Positions 1 to 12,000 of a stretch of DNA of 64,000 nucleotides are shown here, in pieces (the first letter of the stretch is position 1; each line of letters begins with the position of its first letter). The stretch spans positions 62,001 through 126,000 of the forward strand of contig JTDE01021172.1 in NCBI GenBank assembly GCA_014338405.1. The letters run 5' to 3'. The position numbers were made by a program, and so were the translations under genes. This DNA comes from Paragonimus skrjabini miyazakii. Lineage: Eukaryota; Platyhelminthes; Trematoda; Plagiorchiida; Troglotrematidae. Below the pieces are notes generated by a model. It made no database searches. It had not been told where the DNA came from and was given only the letters and a program-made list of their open reading frames with translations.

Positions 1-2579
1 AAGCAGTAAAACGTTTATGTTAAACATATTTCTGACTCAACTTCCACCCGAAAAATCATGAGTCATTGGTATGTACTGGTAAATGTGATGTCGTGAGTTC
101 GTAATATATTCCCGGAAAATAGGTTTTTATATCAACCACTAGAAAATTGAAAAGTGAGAGTCTGGCATTCAGATATTTTTCATTCAAAAGATTTGGTTTC
201 TTTTGGAAAAGAGAAATAACTTGCTCAACGTCAACGGTAACTCTGTAGTGAGCTCAAATGTTGAAAGTGTGTTTACTAAGATGGTAAAATATACTAATTT
301 TATAAGTACGTTTCGTCCATTGATTAGTATTTTTGAAACCAAGCGTCGGAACACATTTATAAAACAGTGAAACTGACTAACTGATATTCATCTTCCATAA
401 AGTCATACTAAAACTTTCTGTGAAGAAATCAACGCACATGTGAATGGTGACGGTAGAGTCCTATTCATTCACACAATTATTGAGAACGATCCTAAGCTGA
501 ATAAATGAATTACTATCCAATTTTTTTTAATATATTTGCTCCAAATACAAGTTTGAAAATAAGACTCCCTACGTCTTAACAGGCTGAATAATTGAATGTC
601 AAAATGAGCCACAACTTGACATGGTCACTTCAGTTGAGCAGTGTTTTTTTACTGGAGTGAGAAGACGTAGAATTAATGTTTTGCATTCGGAATAGTTACT
701 CACCAGGTAAACTATTATCCTCTGTCTTTTGGGCTTAAAAGCACTCCCTCATTGGTTACATTGTTGTCTGGTAATAATTCCTAATACTATTACTCAATAC
801 TGTAGGCTTTCGCTAGATCCATGAAGTATTTGTTAAACAATAATAGTCTCATTGAGTTCATCAATCCAAACTTTTAACGCATCTAAAGTCGTTGATCTCT
901 ATAGCTTCGTTAGATTGTAATTGATGTATTTCCAACGTTTCATGTACTACTCTAGATATGTTGTAAACTGTGCTTATTCTTCTTCTGTTATCCTCCACCT
1001 AGCATGGTTTCTTAGTAGTATTGACAATTTTGCATAAAATTACGCTGTAAGATTTAAAACTTGCGCCAAATGTCGTGTCTACTGAAGACGTGCTTACTTC
1101 GGCAATGCAGCTTCATCCCCCAGGGTTTATAAAATAATTTTTCGACCTACCGCTTCAATTTTCAGATAATTAGCTTCGTTCATAGCACTATCGAAAATGA
1201 ACGGGGATTCCGAATGCATTGTTTTTTTTTGTTAAATCATCTCAGTGAGTATTGAATAATACAGACCTGCTGCACTATTATACAGTGTTTGGGGTCATTT
1301 ATTGAACATGCATGTGAAATTTTCAAAACTGGAACATGTGTGTAGGTTCGACCGACAGTATACCTGTTCTTCAATTGAATGAGCTGAGCTCAGCTGGCAC
1401 CGAAAAAATAATAAGCGCTGTATGCTTTAGTTTTATGCGTGCGGTTTATTTGCACAAAGTGTCTCACGATTCGGGGGTTGGGCACCAGTACGCTGTCGCG
1501 AAAGCCTGTCGATTATCAGATTAGAAACTCACGTGAAAATTGAAACTGTCCACTGGAAACCCAGCATCTCGTCTAAAAATGCACTAAATTGCGAATCAGC
1601 TGAATAAACATAAGTGAGTTAATGTTTGAGCACGAGAGCTCTGAGATAGTGAACACAATTTTCGTGCTATTGGTCATCTGAATTCGTGTCGTGATGGCCA
1701 GAGCATCGACAATTAGAACTCACAGATTTTTCCTGTCCAACTTAAGAATGTCGATATACTGGTTGTCAATTTTTATTGACCTAATACTGGAAGTACAATG
1801 GCAAGATTACCACAGTTATTCGTATTGAGTGTCCGCCATAACGCACACCAACTCTACGGTCATGTGCTGGTCTACAGGAAATTTGAATGCTATTTCATTT
1901 TAACACTCAACGACTAGTATAGATATCGCATTTTCCTTCTTGATTCCTGTTTCCTGCGTGACACGATAAGGAAAGATTCAACCTCCTTTGAAGGTTAATG
2001 AAATAACATTTACAACCATCAAAACTGAAAACTCGTGCACAAATTTTATAGAGATTTATCAAACAACTTAGAATGCGGCCTCAAATGACAATATGCAAGA
2101 TCAGACAAAGGCCACTTCAATACTCGTCTAGTGGGAAATGTATTTCAACTAGGGAGAATGCGACTACGTAAATGAAGAAGCAGATGCCAAAAATGGAAAC
2201 ACCTCCGCAAATTCCACTAACCAACAAAACATTCATAACGTGAACTATATCCGGTACTTTTCGAGCCAAAGAAGTGGTGAGTTAAATGGCGTAATTTTTG
2301 TCATTCTGACAAGTGGTATTAAAACAAAACTATGGGACTGTATGTCCTCTGTGTATTTTCCCCCATACAGAAGTGATGCAGAACTGACAAACTAGTTGAT
2401 CGAGGAGAATCTGGAAAAAAAACTCAGATAATCGTAAACGGATTTGGAGCAAAACTGATCAAGTTACTGTATACTGATACAAGTCCTGATTGAAACAACC
2501 TACCTAGTTTACAACCCGTGCCTTGGCCGGCTTACACGAAAGAAATGAACAGCATTTTCTCCTCACGTTGCTTGTCAAG
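1..2579. other. Non-coding stretch, no recognised feature
   Basis: AT-rich sequence with stop codons in all frames at normal density. The longest open frame (1336-1524, plus, 62 codons) has no recognisable motif and no convincing splice borders. I see no mobile-element similarity here. It is probably intron or intergenic DNA. Confidence 0.5.
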
Positions 2580-2626
2580 CTGAGTCACGTGCAGTCTTCC
2601 TAACCAGTAGTTGCAACTATTGCCAG
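2580..2626 (+). CDS. Candidate exon, possible spectrin-repeat helix B start
   Basis: A pyrimidine-rich tract (2555-2577) leads to an AG at 2578-2579, and a GTGAGA donor follows at 2627. Between them only one frame is open; it reads ESRAVFLTSSCNYCQ after two bases that complete a previous codon, and it ends in phase 0. The next candidate exon at 3442 starts in phase 0. Joined, the two give an E-x-R...L...L-L-D-S-G pattern like helix B of a spectrin repeat, with about six residues more than usual. The exon is short and the splice signals are only moderate, so chance cannot be excluded. I infer membership in the same gene as 3442-3588 from phase and pattern, not from direct similarity. Confidence 0.25.
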
Positions 2627-2691
2627 GTGAGACACAAAAACTGATATATATTGCATCCTTTGTCTAGTTAGCCAACTGCTTGGTCATAAAT

Positions 2692-2791
2692 NNNNNNNNN
2701 NNNNNNNNNNNNNNNNNNNNNNNNNNNNNNNNNNNNNNNNNNNNNNNNNNNNNNNNNNNNNNNNNNNNNNNNNNNNNNNNNNNNNNNNNNN
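2692..2791. other. Assembly gap of exactly 100 N
   Basis: The run is 100 N, matching the other three gaps in the window, so its length is probably nominal. To its right (2792-3008) a minus-strand frame stays open for about 70 codons up to the gap but contains no motif I recognise. The flanks TAGTTAGCC (2667) and TAGTTAGTT (2806) are similar, but not enough to call a target-site duplication. Confidence 0.95.
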
Positions 2792-3441
2792 TCCTATCAC
2801 CATCTACATAGTTAGTTGACTTCATGCTGTCGAGCTGTTGTGTTGTAGGGGAAAATTGGGAACCAAAGTAGACTATGATTGGAGTAGGGGAATTTTCAGC
2901 CATAAAGCAAGTCGGTTGCCAGGGCTCAACAAAACCGAGGCGAATAAAAGAAGTATAATGTTGTTGCCAAATTTTTTTGTAGTTAAAAACAAACAATGAA
3001 AAAAACATAAACTAAAAGTTCTGGGCAAGTTTGTAATTTAAAATTGTGTAGTGATTTATTCACTCTGACTAGTTCCTTTCAGAAGTGCCGAATGCAAAAA
3101 ATGCGTAAGAAGTCAATTTACTATAAAAATTTAAACCACAGCTTGTCAGTAGTTATTGGTTTGTAGCGAAATAAAAAAAAACGAGATAGAATGTCAGCTT
3201 ACTGACTCCCAAATATTAATGCAATTTTGCTACAACCGATCAGTTTGAAAGAACATAAAAATATAGCTACTTGTTTGACTACATTTAGACGTGACCGAGT
3301 TGAACGTTGAACAATCTGATAGTAACCCATTAACAGATGAATAGGTAGCTATTTATGATTAATTTTGGCTTGGACTATACGACGCCTGAAGTTAAATTAG
3401 ACCAGATGTGCCATTTACACACACGCACACATATCCTGCAG

Positions 3442-3588
3442 CTTGTCAAACGTCTGCTAGATTCTGGGTCTGTATGTAGCCTGATTGATGAAGAGGACAT
3501 TCAGGAGCGACGTCAACAGGTTCTATCGAGATACAGTGCTTTTAATCAGTCACGATTGCACCGATTATGCCACTTATTTGATTCATCA
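3442..3588 (+). CDS. Spectrin-repeat exon (spectrin-family protein, partial)
   Basis: The exon is 147 bases (49 codons), phase 0 at both ends, after acceptor ATATCCTGCAG and before donor GTAGGC (weak). The translation carries LLDSG, then EDIQERRQQVLSRYSAF, then a basic stretch SRLHRLCHLFDSS. This is the helix B end, B-C loop and early helix C of a spectrin repeat; the D-I-Q-E-R-R-Q-Q-V-L-x-R-Y string is very close to the start of alpha-spectrin as I remember it. Spectrin-family proteins are long actin-crosslinking rods under membranes. The exon stops just where the usual L-Q-x-F of helix C would begin. Which family member (spectrin, dystrophin-like, spectraplakin) cannot be told from 49 residues. 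It stands alone except for weaker candidates at 2580 and 6149, so a pseudo-exon is possible. Confidence 0.5.
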
Positions 3589-4566
3589 GTAGGCTGAACG
3601 CAGGAAAAGAGACAATGCAACACATGGACAAACGCTCGATACTATATTTTGTTTGTCGCGATCACTATCAATCTCCATACATACGGGGTGCATTGACCAA
3701 TCGTTTGGGATACAAGTTATTCTGTAACGCAACTGAGGACAACTCAAGATTGTCGGGATAATAGCTAAGTAAACAAATATGCCTAGGCACACAAAGCCTG
3801 TTCGTTGTAAACGTGATGCTCACGAATAACAACTAATGACGAGTCGCGGTTGATTATCGAAAGAGAAACCAGTTCATTGATCCACAATCCCTACGGGGAT
3901 GTTTGGAGTCTTCAAATAGCCATTATTTTGAAATTCACACACAGATTGGAAATTGCTTAACACCCATGCAAATGTTGCATCATATGGTCAGTCGATCATG
4001 TCGAAGATTACTAGATATAATGTGGAACCCATCCATATAATAATTTTAAGGTGACACCGCAGAAATTTACGTAACACTGCGGCCGAAAATGTTCCATTAT
4101 TCACTCCACTGATTTATGTAAAAACTGATGTTCTCTGTACTCAGTATCAGTGATATTCTCAGTATTTCCGTAGGAATGAGTGTGGCAATAACTATGTTGT
4201 TGATTTTGTATGGAAAATGTTATAACAATTGAAAAAATTTGTAACATTGAAGTATGCTTTTTCGAAACTTTCATACAACTTCAATTTTTGTGATCAATTA
4301 TTCCAACTTCAGTGAGATGAATTCCATCAACCTATTAATTCGTTTGATTGCGATGACAATATGGTCAATATATTTGTTTAATGACGTGAAAGCCTGATAA
4401 GAGTTAACAGTCTCAAAGTTAGTAATCAATTCAACATACTGACAAGAGTATTAGCCCTAAGTATACAATTTTTAACTAACCGTTCATCTGACTTGCACAT
4501 AATGAACAGTTGCGTAATCTGAAGCTGTAGCTTATGGGGAACGGGTACACTTAACATCCATATTCG

Positions 4567-5155
4567 AGCAGAATTTTGTCCAAACAGGTTAACTTTGAAA
4601 TACTAATGAGTAGTAGGGGATTTTGATTTTCATATAGTTTGAACTTCACCTACAACTGATCGCAGCGGTCGCATTCCCATAGAGTTTGCCGTTGGCCGCT
4701 TTCGAAAAGAAGCACTAGACTCGAGTAATCAAATACCGCTCAACCAGTCAAGGATTTCTGGGATTTCAATTTGGAGAGAAGTCCTAGTCGAGGGGTCATC
4801 GTTTGGAGTTAACAGACAGTAACTGTGTCTCCATTTCGAGACGATCGGGCAACCTGATCATTACTCACAAACGAAAGTGGTTGAGTGTTCATATATGATG
4901 ATTCGGTCGTGCAGTGGTGGCGCAGTGGTAAACATGGTTGCCTCATGAACAGCGTGTCCGTGGTTCAAGTCCCGGCAGTGGCGATGATATGCACTACTGA
5001 CCAGCTCTAATGAGAGGGAAACTCGAGTCTGGTGCTTCTTTTCGATGTGAGCCGACTGGAAAGTCTATGGGAATGCGACAGCTGCCATCAATTGTGGTTG
5101 ATGTCCAGTCTATAAGTTTGAAATGTTAACTGGACAATAAATATTCCAAAAATCA
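4567..5155 (+). repeat. SINE family A composite with long inverted ends
   Basis: A tRNA-like head at about 4915-4985 carries an A box (TGGCGCAGTGG) and a B box (GGTTCAAGTCC). It is preceded by a roughly 190-base 5' region shared with other copies (for example GGAGTTAACAGACAGTAACT near 4806). The 3' tail (5021-5114) is matched by a reverse-complement copy at 4633-4726 on the left, so the unit has inverted ends of about 95 bases; weaker inversion continues outward to about 4567 and 5155. The same layout recurs at 8440-9025. The head is too diverged to be a working tRNA gene. Confidence 0.75.
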
Positions 5156-5159
5156 TTTT

Positions 5160-6148
5160 CCTATGTGTTACAACACCATTAATTTCGGTGATTTCATACT
5201 TTCTTCGTATGTGTCAAAGTTGCTAATGTGTTTCCTCATATCATTCAACAGTGCTATGAAAAAAGTGACTGAAGTATAGCTTAATCGTGATTCTTTCGGA
5301 AATGATTAGCTAGTTTGTATCAAAATAAGTTGTAACACATGAAGATGATTAAATGCTCTTTTGTCACTACCTTTTCTGATGGATTATGTGAACTTTAATA
5401 GCATGAATTCAATCAAACGGTATTATTCAGGAAACAACGAGATTCAACCCTAAATATGTGTACATAGCTTAGTTTGAATATCTGGTATCGAGAAATTGTT
5501 AAAAAAACCCAATAACATTTAAATCTAGGTTTACAGTTGTTAGTTATGAAATTGTTAGTTTTTGACCCGTTATACTCATATGAGTTGAGTAAAATATTTA
5601 ACAGAAATATGAAAGGCATGACAAGATACACAGTCGTATAGAATAATATCATTAAGTTTTGTGAGAATCTAATTTAATGTTTTCAGTAATTGTCTAACTT
5701 AAATTGTCACATTATGTGAATCATCTGTATATGATAATAAACTAACACACTACTTTTTTGGGAAATAACTTAATTTATAAAAATAACTTGGACTACAAAT
5801 AAAGCAGCTGCTAATAAGTGAATCTTGAATACTCATTTTAGATTCGATGTAGCTCAAAAGCTAAAATCGACTCGGACAAGCTTTTGACAACAATGCGAAG
5901 TTAAATTGTCTTCCCATTTGCGTGCTGCTGAGCACTTTTGTTTGTTTCTTGCACTAACCTAAAAAATACAATCCTTCCTCCAAAGAAGCTGATGGCTACG
6001 TTTTGGCAAGTTATACTATCACATAAACCTTTGACAAATTTATGATTGTTTATTTTAACAACAGTGTTGCATATCATCAATTTGTTTCGAAGACCTTAGT
6101 CTTATTCTATCCCTACAAAGTGTGTCACTCGTTTCCATCTTTCTTCAG
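5160..6148. other. AT-rich stretch, no recognised feature
   Basis: No element or exon recognised. A minus-strand frame of 79 codons (5413-5652) is dominated by AT-driven residues (F, I, L, N, Y) and is taken as chance. Confidence 0.4.
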
Positions 6149-6239
6149 GTATTCCACGGTGATTGTGTGCGCCAAATGATTGTTACTGAGTCGAAGAACC
6201 AAACACTCCCCTGCATGGTTGTTCCTCAATCTTTCTGCG
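6149..6239 (+). CDS. Candidate exon, possibly following the spectrin-repeat exon
   Basis: A good acceptor (CATCTTTCTTCAG, ending 6148) opens a phase-0 frame of 30 codons beginning VFHGDCVRQMIVTE, ending at a GTAGTG donor at 6240. In phase with 3442-3588 this would place V-F-H-G-D where spectrin repeats have L-Q-x-F-x-x-D in helix C, which fits loosely. Against it, the first 25 bases partly resemble the LINE 3' end near 63890 (TATTCCACG context), so the block could be a decayed LINE tail. Only one frame is open across it. Confidence 0.25.
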
Positions 6240-7854
6240 GTAGTGAAATGTCGCATTTTGCCCCCGTTTTAACATGATAGCGCGACAAGAGCTTTTGCTA
6301 GTTTCAAGAGCACGTGCAACTTAAGCAGGGGGCTATAAAAAAAATCAGCATAAAACATACGAGTCCTTTATAGCTCATTGAATTTATTGCTGTTTTATAA
6401 GGACAATTCTATCCAACTGTTATCCATAAGTGATCAACTCAAAACGTGGCATAATGACAAAGAGGAGACCAATATTTTGTAAAAATGTATTGATTATTGT
6501 GTCGCTAAGTTGGGTGGAAATCACAGATATATAGCACTTGTCATTTATTGTGAAAAACAGCCAGTTATGTATTGTACTTTTTTATTCACCGGAGAACGTT
6601 AGGTGGTTTTAACTGCAGTGCAACGTAGCGGGAATGATTCCAGAAAATATCCAGACGGAACCTAGAGATATCGAGAGTAGTTGGCTTCACACATAAAACT
6701 AGGTTTGAAGATGGTTCAGTACGGTTTTTGGAAACAACACTCTGAGTTTTATATGTTGCAGGGATTCGGAGGTTTGATGCGGAGAAACTGGAACGAGCTT
6801 GATAAGACACCTCTACCAATTCACAAGACAATGTGTGAGAGTTACGAAACACTCGTCAAAATGAGAAACTTACTACTATACTTGAGTCGTGTTCAACTGA
6901 TAACAATGAGTACTAACCAAGTAATGGTCACACGGTTTGTAGGAGGAAAGCGATGTAATCCTTCCATCGCATGATATAATCAGTGGATGTTTTTTAAAGG
7001 GAAAATCTTATTTCAATAGCACTTTATATATTGTTATTGTTATATCAGAAAGTAATGGTTCGTGTTGAGCATTATAGGGAAACAGCCATCGTCAGTTAAG
7101 CATATCAAGTTAATGTTTAACTGAGACAAATATATCCATGAGTAATAGATCTGTTATCGTTGGGATTGTTACTTCAACTTATCTCCAGTGTGAATATTAG
7201 AATACTTCGAAAGTAGATTGAATCTGGTCAATGGCTGACGAGAATTTACATTAAGGCATGCTACTACAGACTACAGTGCTTTGAATTGGCAATTTTCAAT
7301 GATTCCTCAATTTAATGTCATTCTATGACGAAGAACCATATTCTCCATTTCCACAAATGTGTTCAATTGCGTACATGCCAAGATTGCAACAACAGATTGA
7401 CTTTAATTAATCCGGGTCATATTGATAAACCTTTCCCTTTAGATCTTCCGCTCTTTTCTCCACCCTGTCTCACAACGAGCATCATGTATTGTAAAAGCTA
7501 AAACATTTGGTTGTTGATGTCAGTGCTCAATCATTTGTATCGGTTGTCAGCAACTGGTAAGCAATGATATGACCGTGAAATGATCCATTGGCGGCGACAG
7601 TGATGCGAGTTCATTTATACAATAAGTAAGGATGACGTGACTGTGTATAAAGAATGACTTGGCTTGGTGAAAGGATATCAATTAACGGGAGGGTGGCCAC
7701 TGTTAGTCGAGTTTTTATCCTGGAATAAGGTCCTCAGGACTCAAGGAGATGGTGGTTGGAGTGGTTAGCAGTGGTAAAAGCTGGTGTGATTCATTGGTGT
7801 GAATGTGGACGTCGATTAATCTGACGTGTTTGAGAAGTAAGTATAATGCGCAGT
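6240..7854. other. Non-coding stretch with uninformative overlapping frames
   Basis: Two overlapping frames near 6586-6974 (one per strand, 88 and 97 codons) show no family motif. No repeat similarity was found, and nothing else is visible up to the SINE at 7855. Confidence 0.35.
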
Positions 7855-8100
7855 GTGAGCTCAATGGGGCAGTGGTGACAAATGGATGCCTCAGGAAAAC
7901 GTGTTCGGAGTTCTAACCTCGGCCGTGGCAAGGATATGCACTACTAGCGAGCTCTAGTCAGAGCGAAACTCGAATCTAGTACTTCTTTTCGAAGGAGGCT
8001 AGCTGGAAGGTCTATCTGTATGTGAAGGCTGCGATCAAATGTGAATGTTGTTCAACTTGAAATTAACCAATTCCTCGACTACTCATCAGTAATATAGTGA
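7855..8100 (+). repeat. SINE family A copy
   Basis: A diverged tRNA-like head (about 7862-7930) is followed by the shared body (GGATATGCACTACTAGCGAG, then a TACTTCTTTTCGAAGGAGGC block) and the tail (TGATGTTCAAC-like, then ACTACTCATCAGTA). Order and spacing match the copy at 4915-5150. The extra inverted arm seen in the composites is absent here. Confidence 0.7.
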
Positions 8101-8439
8101 CCCAAGCAAACCTGCAAAAGCTACGGATGAAACCTTGGCACAATTCACCAGACAGTTGTTTATTTGCTAAATGTAAGCATGTCCATACTGAAAGCATGAA
8201 TTCGGACAAAGAGATTCTTCGTAATTAGGTGCCATTCCTATCTAATCTTTCTCTTTTAACTTGAATCTTATTCATTATTCCAGGATTTCATGCTAGTCAA
8301 ATATTTATATGAATCAATGATGTATTGCTATCTACGCTAATGAGAATGATTATAAAAAATTAAAAAAAGGAACGTAAAACAACTACAATCGATAACTGAG
8401 CTTTGTTTCATACCATTCTAACTACTGAACCGTCGTTTC

Positions 8440-9025
8440 ATGTCCTAGTATAAATTGAACACCACCCACAGTTGATCACAGCTGTCACATTACCATAAAC
8501 TATCAAGTCGACCTCTTTCGGAAAAAAGCACTAGACTAGAATTTCGCTTTTATCAGACCTCGTCAGTAATGCATATCCTCGGCAGGGCCAGAACTAGAAC
8601 TCCGGTAACGCTTTCATGAGACAATCGTGTTGACAACTGCGCCAATGACCTCACATTGGGCACGACCGAATTATCACATGTGAACGCTCAACCAATTTCC
8701 CTTGTGAGTAATGATCAGCTTGCCCGATCGCCTCGAAAGGAGACACAGTTACTGTCTGTTAACTCCAATCGATGGCCCTTCAAGTAGGACTTGTCTCCAA
8801 GCTGAAGTTGTAGAAATCATTAACTTGTTGAGCGGTAGTTTGATTACTGATGAGTAGTAGCGGATTTTGATTTTATATAAATTGAACATCATCCATAAGG
8901 GCGGAACTCGAGTTTAGCGCTTCTTTTCGAAAAGGACCAACTGAAAAGTCTGTGAGAATGCGACAGTTGCAAACAATTGTAGGTGATGTTCAATTTATAT
9001 GCACACCGAAATCCTCTACTACTGA
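8440..9025 (-). repeat. SINE family A composite with long inverted ends, reverse orientation
   Basis: Read on the minus strand, the order is inverted tail (8999-8904), a short direct tail piece (about 8904-8850), the shared 5' region (GGAGTTAACAGACAGTAACT near 8765), the tRNA-like head (about 8665-8585, A box TTGGCGCAGTTG) and the normal tail (8543-8449). The outer arms 8449-8543 and 8904-8999 are inverted repeats of about 95 bases. The architecture is the same as at 4567-5155, but an extra tail piece is kept at the junction. Confidence 0.7.
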
Positions 9026-9029
9026 TTGT

Positions 9030-12000
9030 TTTCTTGTTTAATTTTTAATTTATTCACCCGCCTGTTGAGAATGTTGCATCTCTACTGAGGTTTCTCAAAA
9101 TGGGTTAACTACCTGCCCAAGCAGCAATATATCACATCACAGTTGTTCTTGATCAAGATTACGTATTCAGACTCTGTTATACTGTCGTGCAACCGGAACG
9201 CATAGTTTTGTTCAAGCACTCACAGTCAACAGTATACACTTCAAGCGCGTTTACTCGCACATGTACACAAACATTTGATACGGTCTAAACATAAACTAAG
9301 AACGGAGCATAATCTTCACCATAATATATGAGAATCTCAGGTTGACAGTTCACAGTTTGATATCAAAGTGATAAAAGTTCCACCAAAACATAAAATTCAA
9401 TCTTCCTGGTATAATTGAAAAAAATTGGAGCCATAAACTATTTCCGTTTAGGTTTAGGTAACAGAGGGACGTTTAAATATTCTCTTTGTAGTTGACCCTC
9501 AAATCTTCCTTCACTATTCAATTATAGTTAGTTCTCAAAGTGAGAGTACTTCCTTTATACCCAACAGCACCAGCACCGAGAAAAATGTCGACAAATATGC
9601 TTAATGAACGGGGTGACTTGATACCATAAATTGGCGTTTATAAACTTATACATGCAATCCAATTCTTCCGTTCATAAGCTTCCTACTTTCATGTACTCTC
9701 TCGAGTGCCTCAGTGCAGAGTCGACAAATATATCTACAAACAGCCAATAGCTAAATGCTGGAACGAGTGAAACATACAACCACAAGCGTTGATAATGATG
9801 TTTGAAATTAGTTCAAGGTTGCACAGTCTGCAACTACCTTTTGGTTTATGTCACAAATTACTTTTCTATCTTATCTATTGTAATATATGGAACATTTGTC
9901 ACTTGTTTGTATTAATACACGTGTATCGTTCTTGGGCGTCTACGCATTTGTTGAGATTTCGTACTGGTTTCAAAATCAATCATTTTGGTACATCTAAAAG
10001 CTACGCCTGTAGGGGACTGAGGTAATCATCCCGTCAAACTACTGTAACTGTTTGCTGCCATAAACAGCTAATGTGAGTTACTGCTATTCTGCGTCCATTC
10101 ACATGTTTGTTCCCGACAATGTCGTTGTGCCATTAACTTATAGCCAACAGAATCCCAAGAAACACCAGAGGAAATACCGCACTATTGTTAAATAGTTTCA
10201 GAAAGAAACACAGGAAACAACTGCCGCAAACGTTTTAAATACCGTTTGTCTAACATATACATAATTAGTCCAACTCATTTTCTGACAATGATTCAACAAC
10301 GCCACATAAAGTTGAATTACCACATATGTGAATGATGTTCAACTTAGAACGATGAACGCTTAAAACGCAGGATTCGTGTTCTAATTTGGATAGCTTTTTG
10401 TCATCAAACGGTGTAGCCATTATACTTTGCTAAGGCGGGAATTAACATCACCATAACGGCTGTGAAGATTTGAGTGATCGGTATTCATGTAGAGGAATAA
10501 ACTTTCAAGATGGGTTCAGGTGGTTCGCCAAGAAAGAATTGTGTATAATCTTTACTCCATATAGGAATGCATAGACAAGAGATTTTGTTCGACAGAATTG
10601 CTATTGTTCACTGAATAAAGTACAAATTCTACAATCATGTCACTTCAGCTTATCTGTCAAAAAACGAAATGACGAAAATATATATATATATATATAGCAT
10701 TCATGAATGAAGGTAAAAGTTTTATACACCCATGCGATAATACAATGGTCATTATATATATATATATTCTCGATACTTGAAAAAGTATAAGGTTTTTGCA
10801 AATTTGAATACATTTTTATTATAAGATACGTTTGTAAAATTGTACAGTGTTAAAATAACCTTTTGTTTTCACTGTCCAAGTATTCTACTAAAACGGGCTG
10901 AATTGACTTCTTACATAATTTGGTGATCTCAATGACCATACTCGTTGACAGATATATTCACATAGTTCCTAAAGTTCCAGACGTGGTGATTAACGACTGA
11001 TACGCGTTGTGCGATTACAACTAAAAAAAGCAACCTATTTTGTTCAGTTATCTTCTTATGGCCACGTGATGTACGAAATACAACAAATCAGAACAGAACT
11101 TTGTCACAATAATGAAAATAGCCATTTAAAATGTGAACCGGTCCAACAGTTGAGCTAACCTTCTGTTTTCAACAGTTCTATGGTCGGTTTGGAAGCTGAT
11201 CTCGAATGAACGTTCCTGTGGAAGGAAAAAAACATAAGGTACATCAATTCAGTTCACTTTTACTGACGACTGACACTTCGTATAGTGGACCAAGCTATAG
11301 GCTTCAGTTCAATGACGTACAGATTAGTTCAGCCTTGAGTTAAGCATGTGATTGACAACTGAGTGAGTGTGCAGAACGAACTCTCATCGTGTGCTACCAG
11401 AAGGATGCATTGGAAAATCACCCTGGGCGAGCAGCTAATTCGTTGTATAATGATATTAGGTTGATGAGACAGTGTTGATAAGGAGCAGGAAGTTTGTGGA
11501 GCAGTTATGATTAGTTGCGAATAAACAGACAAACGACCACCCATAGAAACTCACACCGTTCTATGAGGTAGGACCAACGGCGAGTTTTGACACAACGGAG
11601 CTTAGTATGAGGGAGAGGAAATGAGAGTTCAACACAAAACTCGAGCAGACAATCAGTTTGCCGATCATGACGATTTAAAAAATTGCCCTCTAAAAATTGA
11701 CGGTGAATATCGGATAGACTTACTAGGTTCCTTTACAACCATCAACCAATATGCACATCAGATTGAAAAAAACCATGTGAGCATATTATAGAGCTGATTA
11801 CGACTTTAGTGGCCATAATAAATATGATTAAATTACAGTGGCCTAGAAGTTTTGAAACATTTGGTGAAGCGTCTGACTGCTTTTGTTTTTATTCGGAAAG
11901 TGTGTCTACCACCAATAACGATTACGCATAACTTTTAGCTACGTTTGATGGATAATCTTTTCTATGATGATATGGCAGCCACCAACTGTAAAATATTCGC

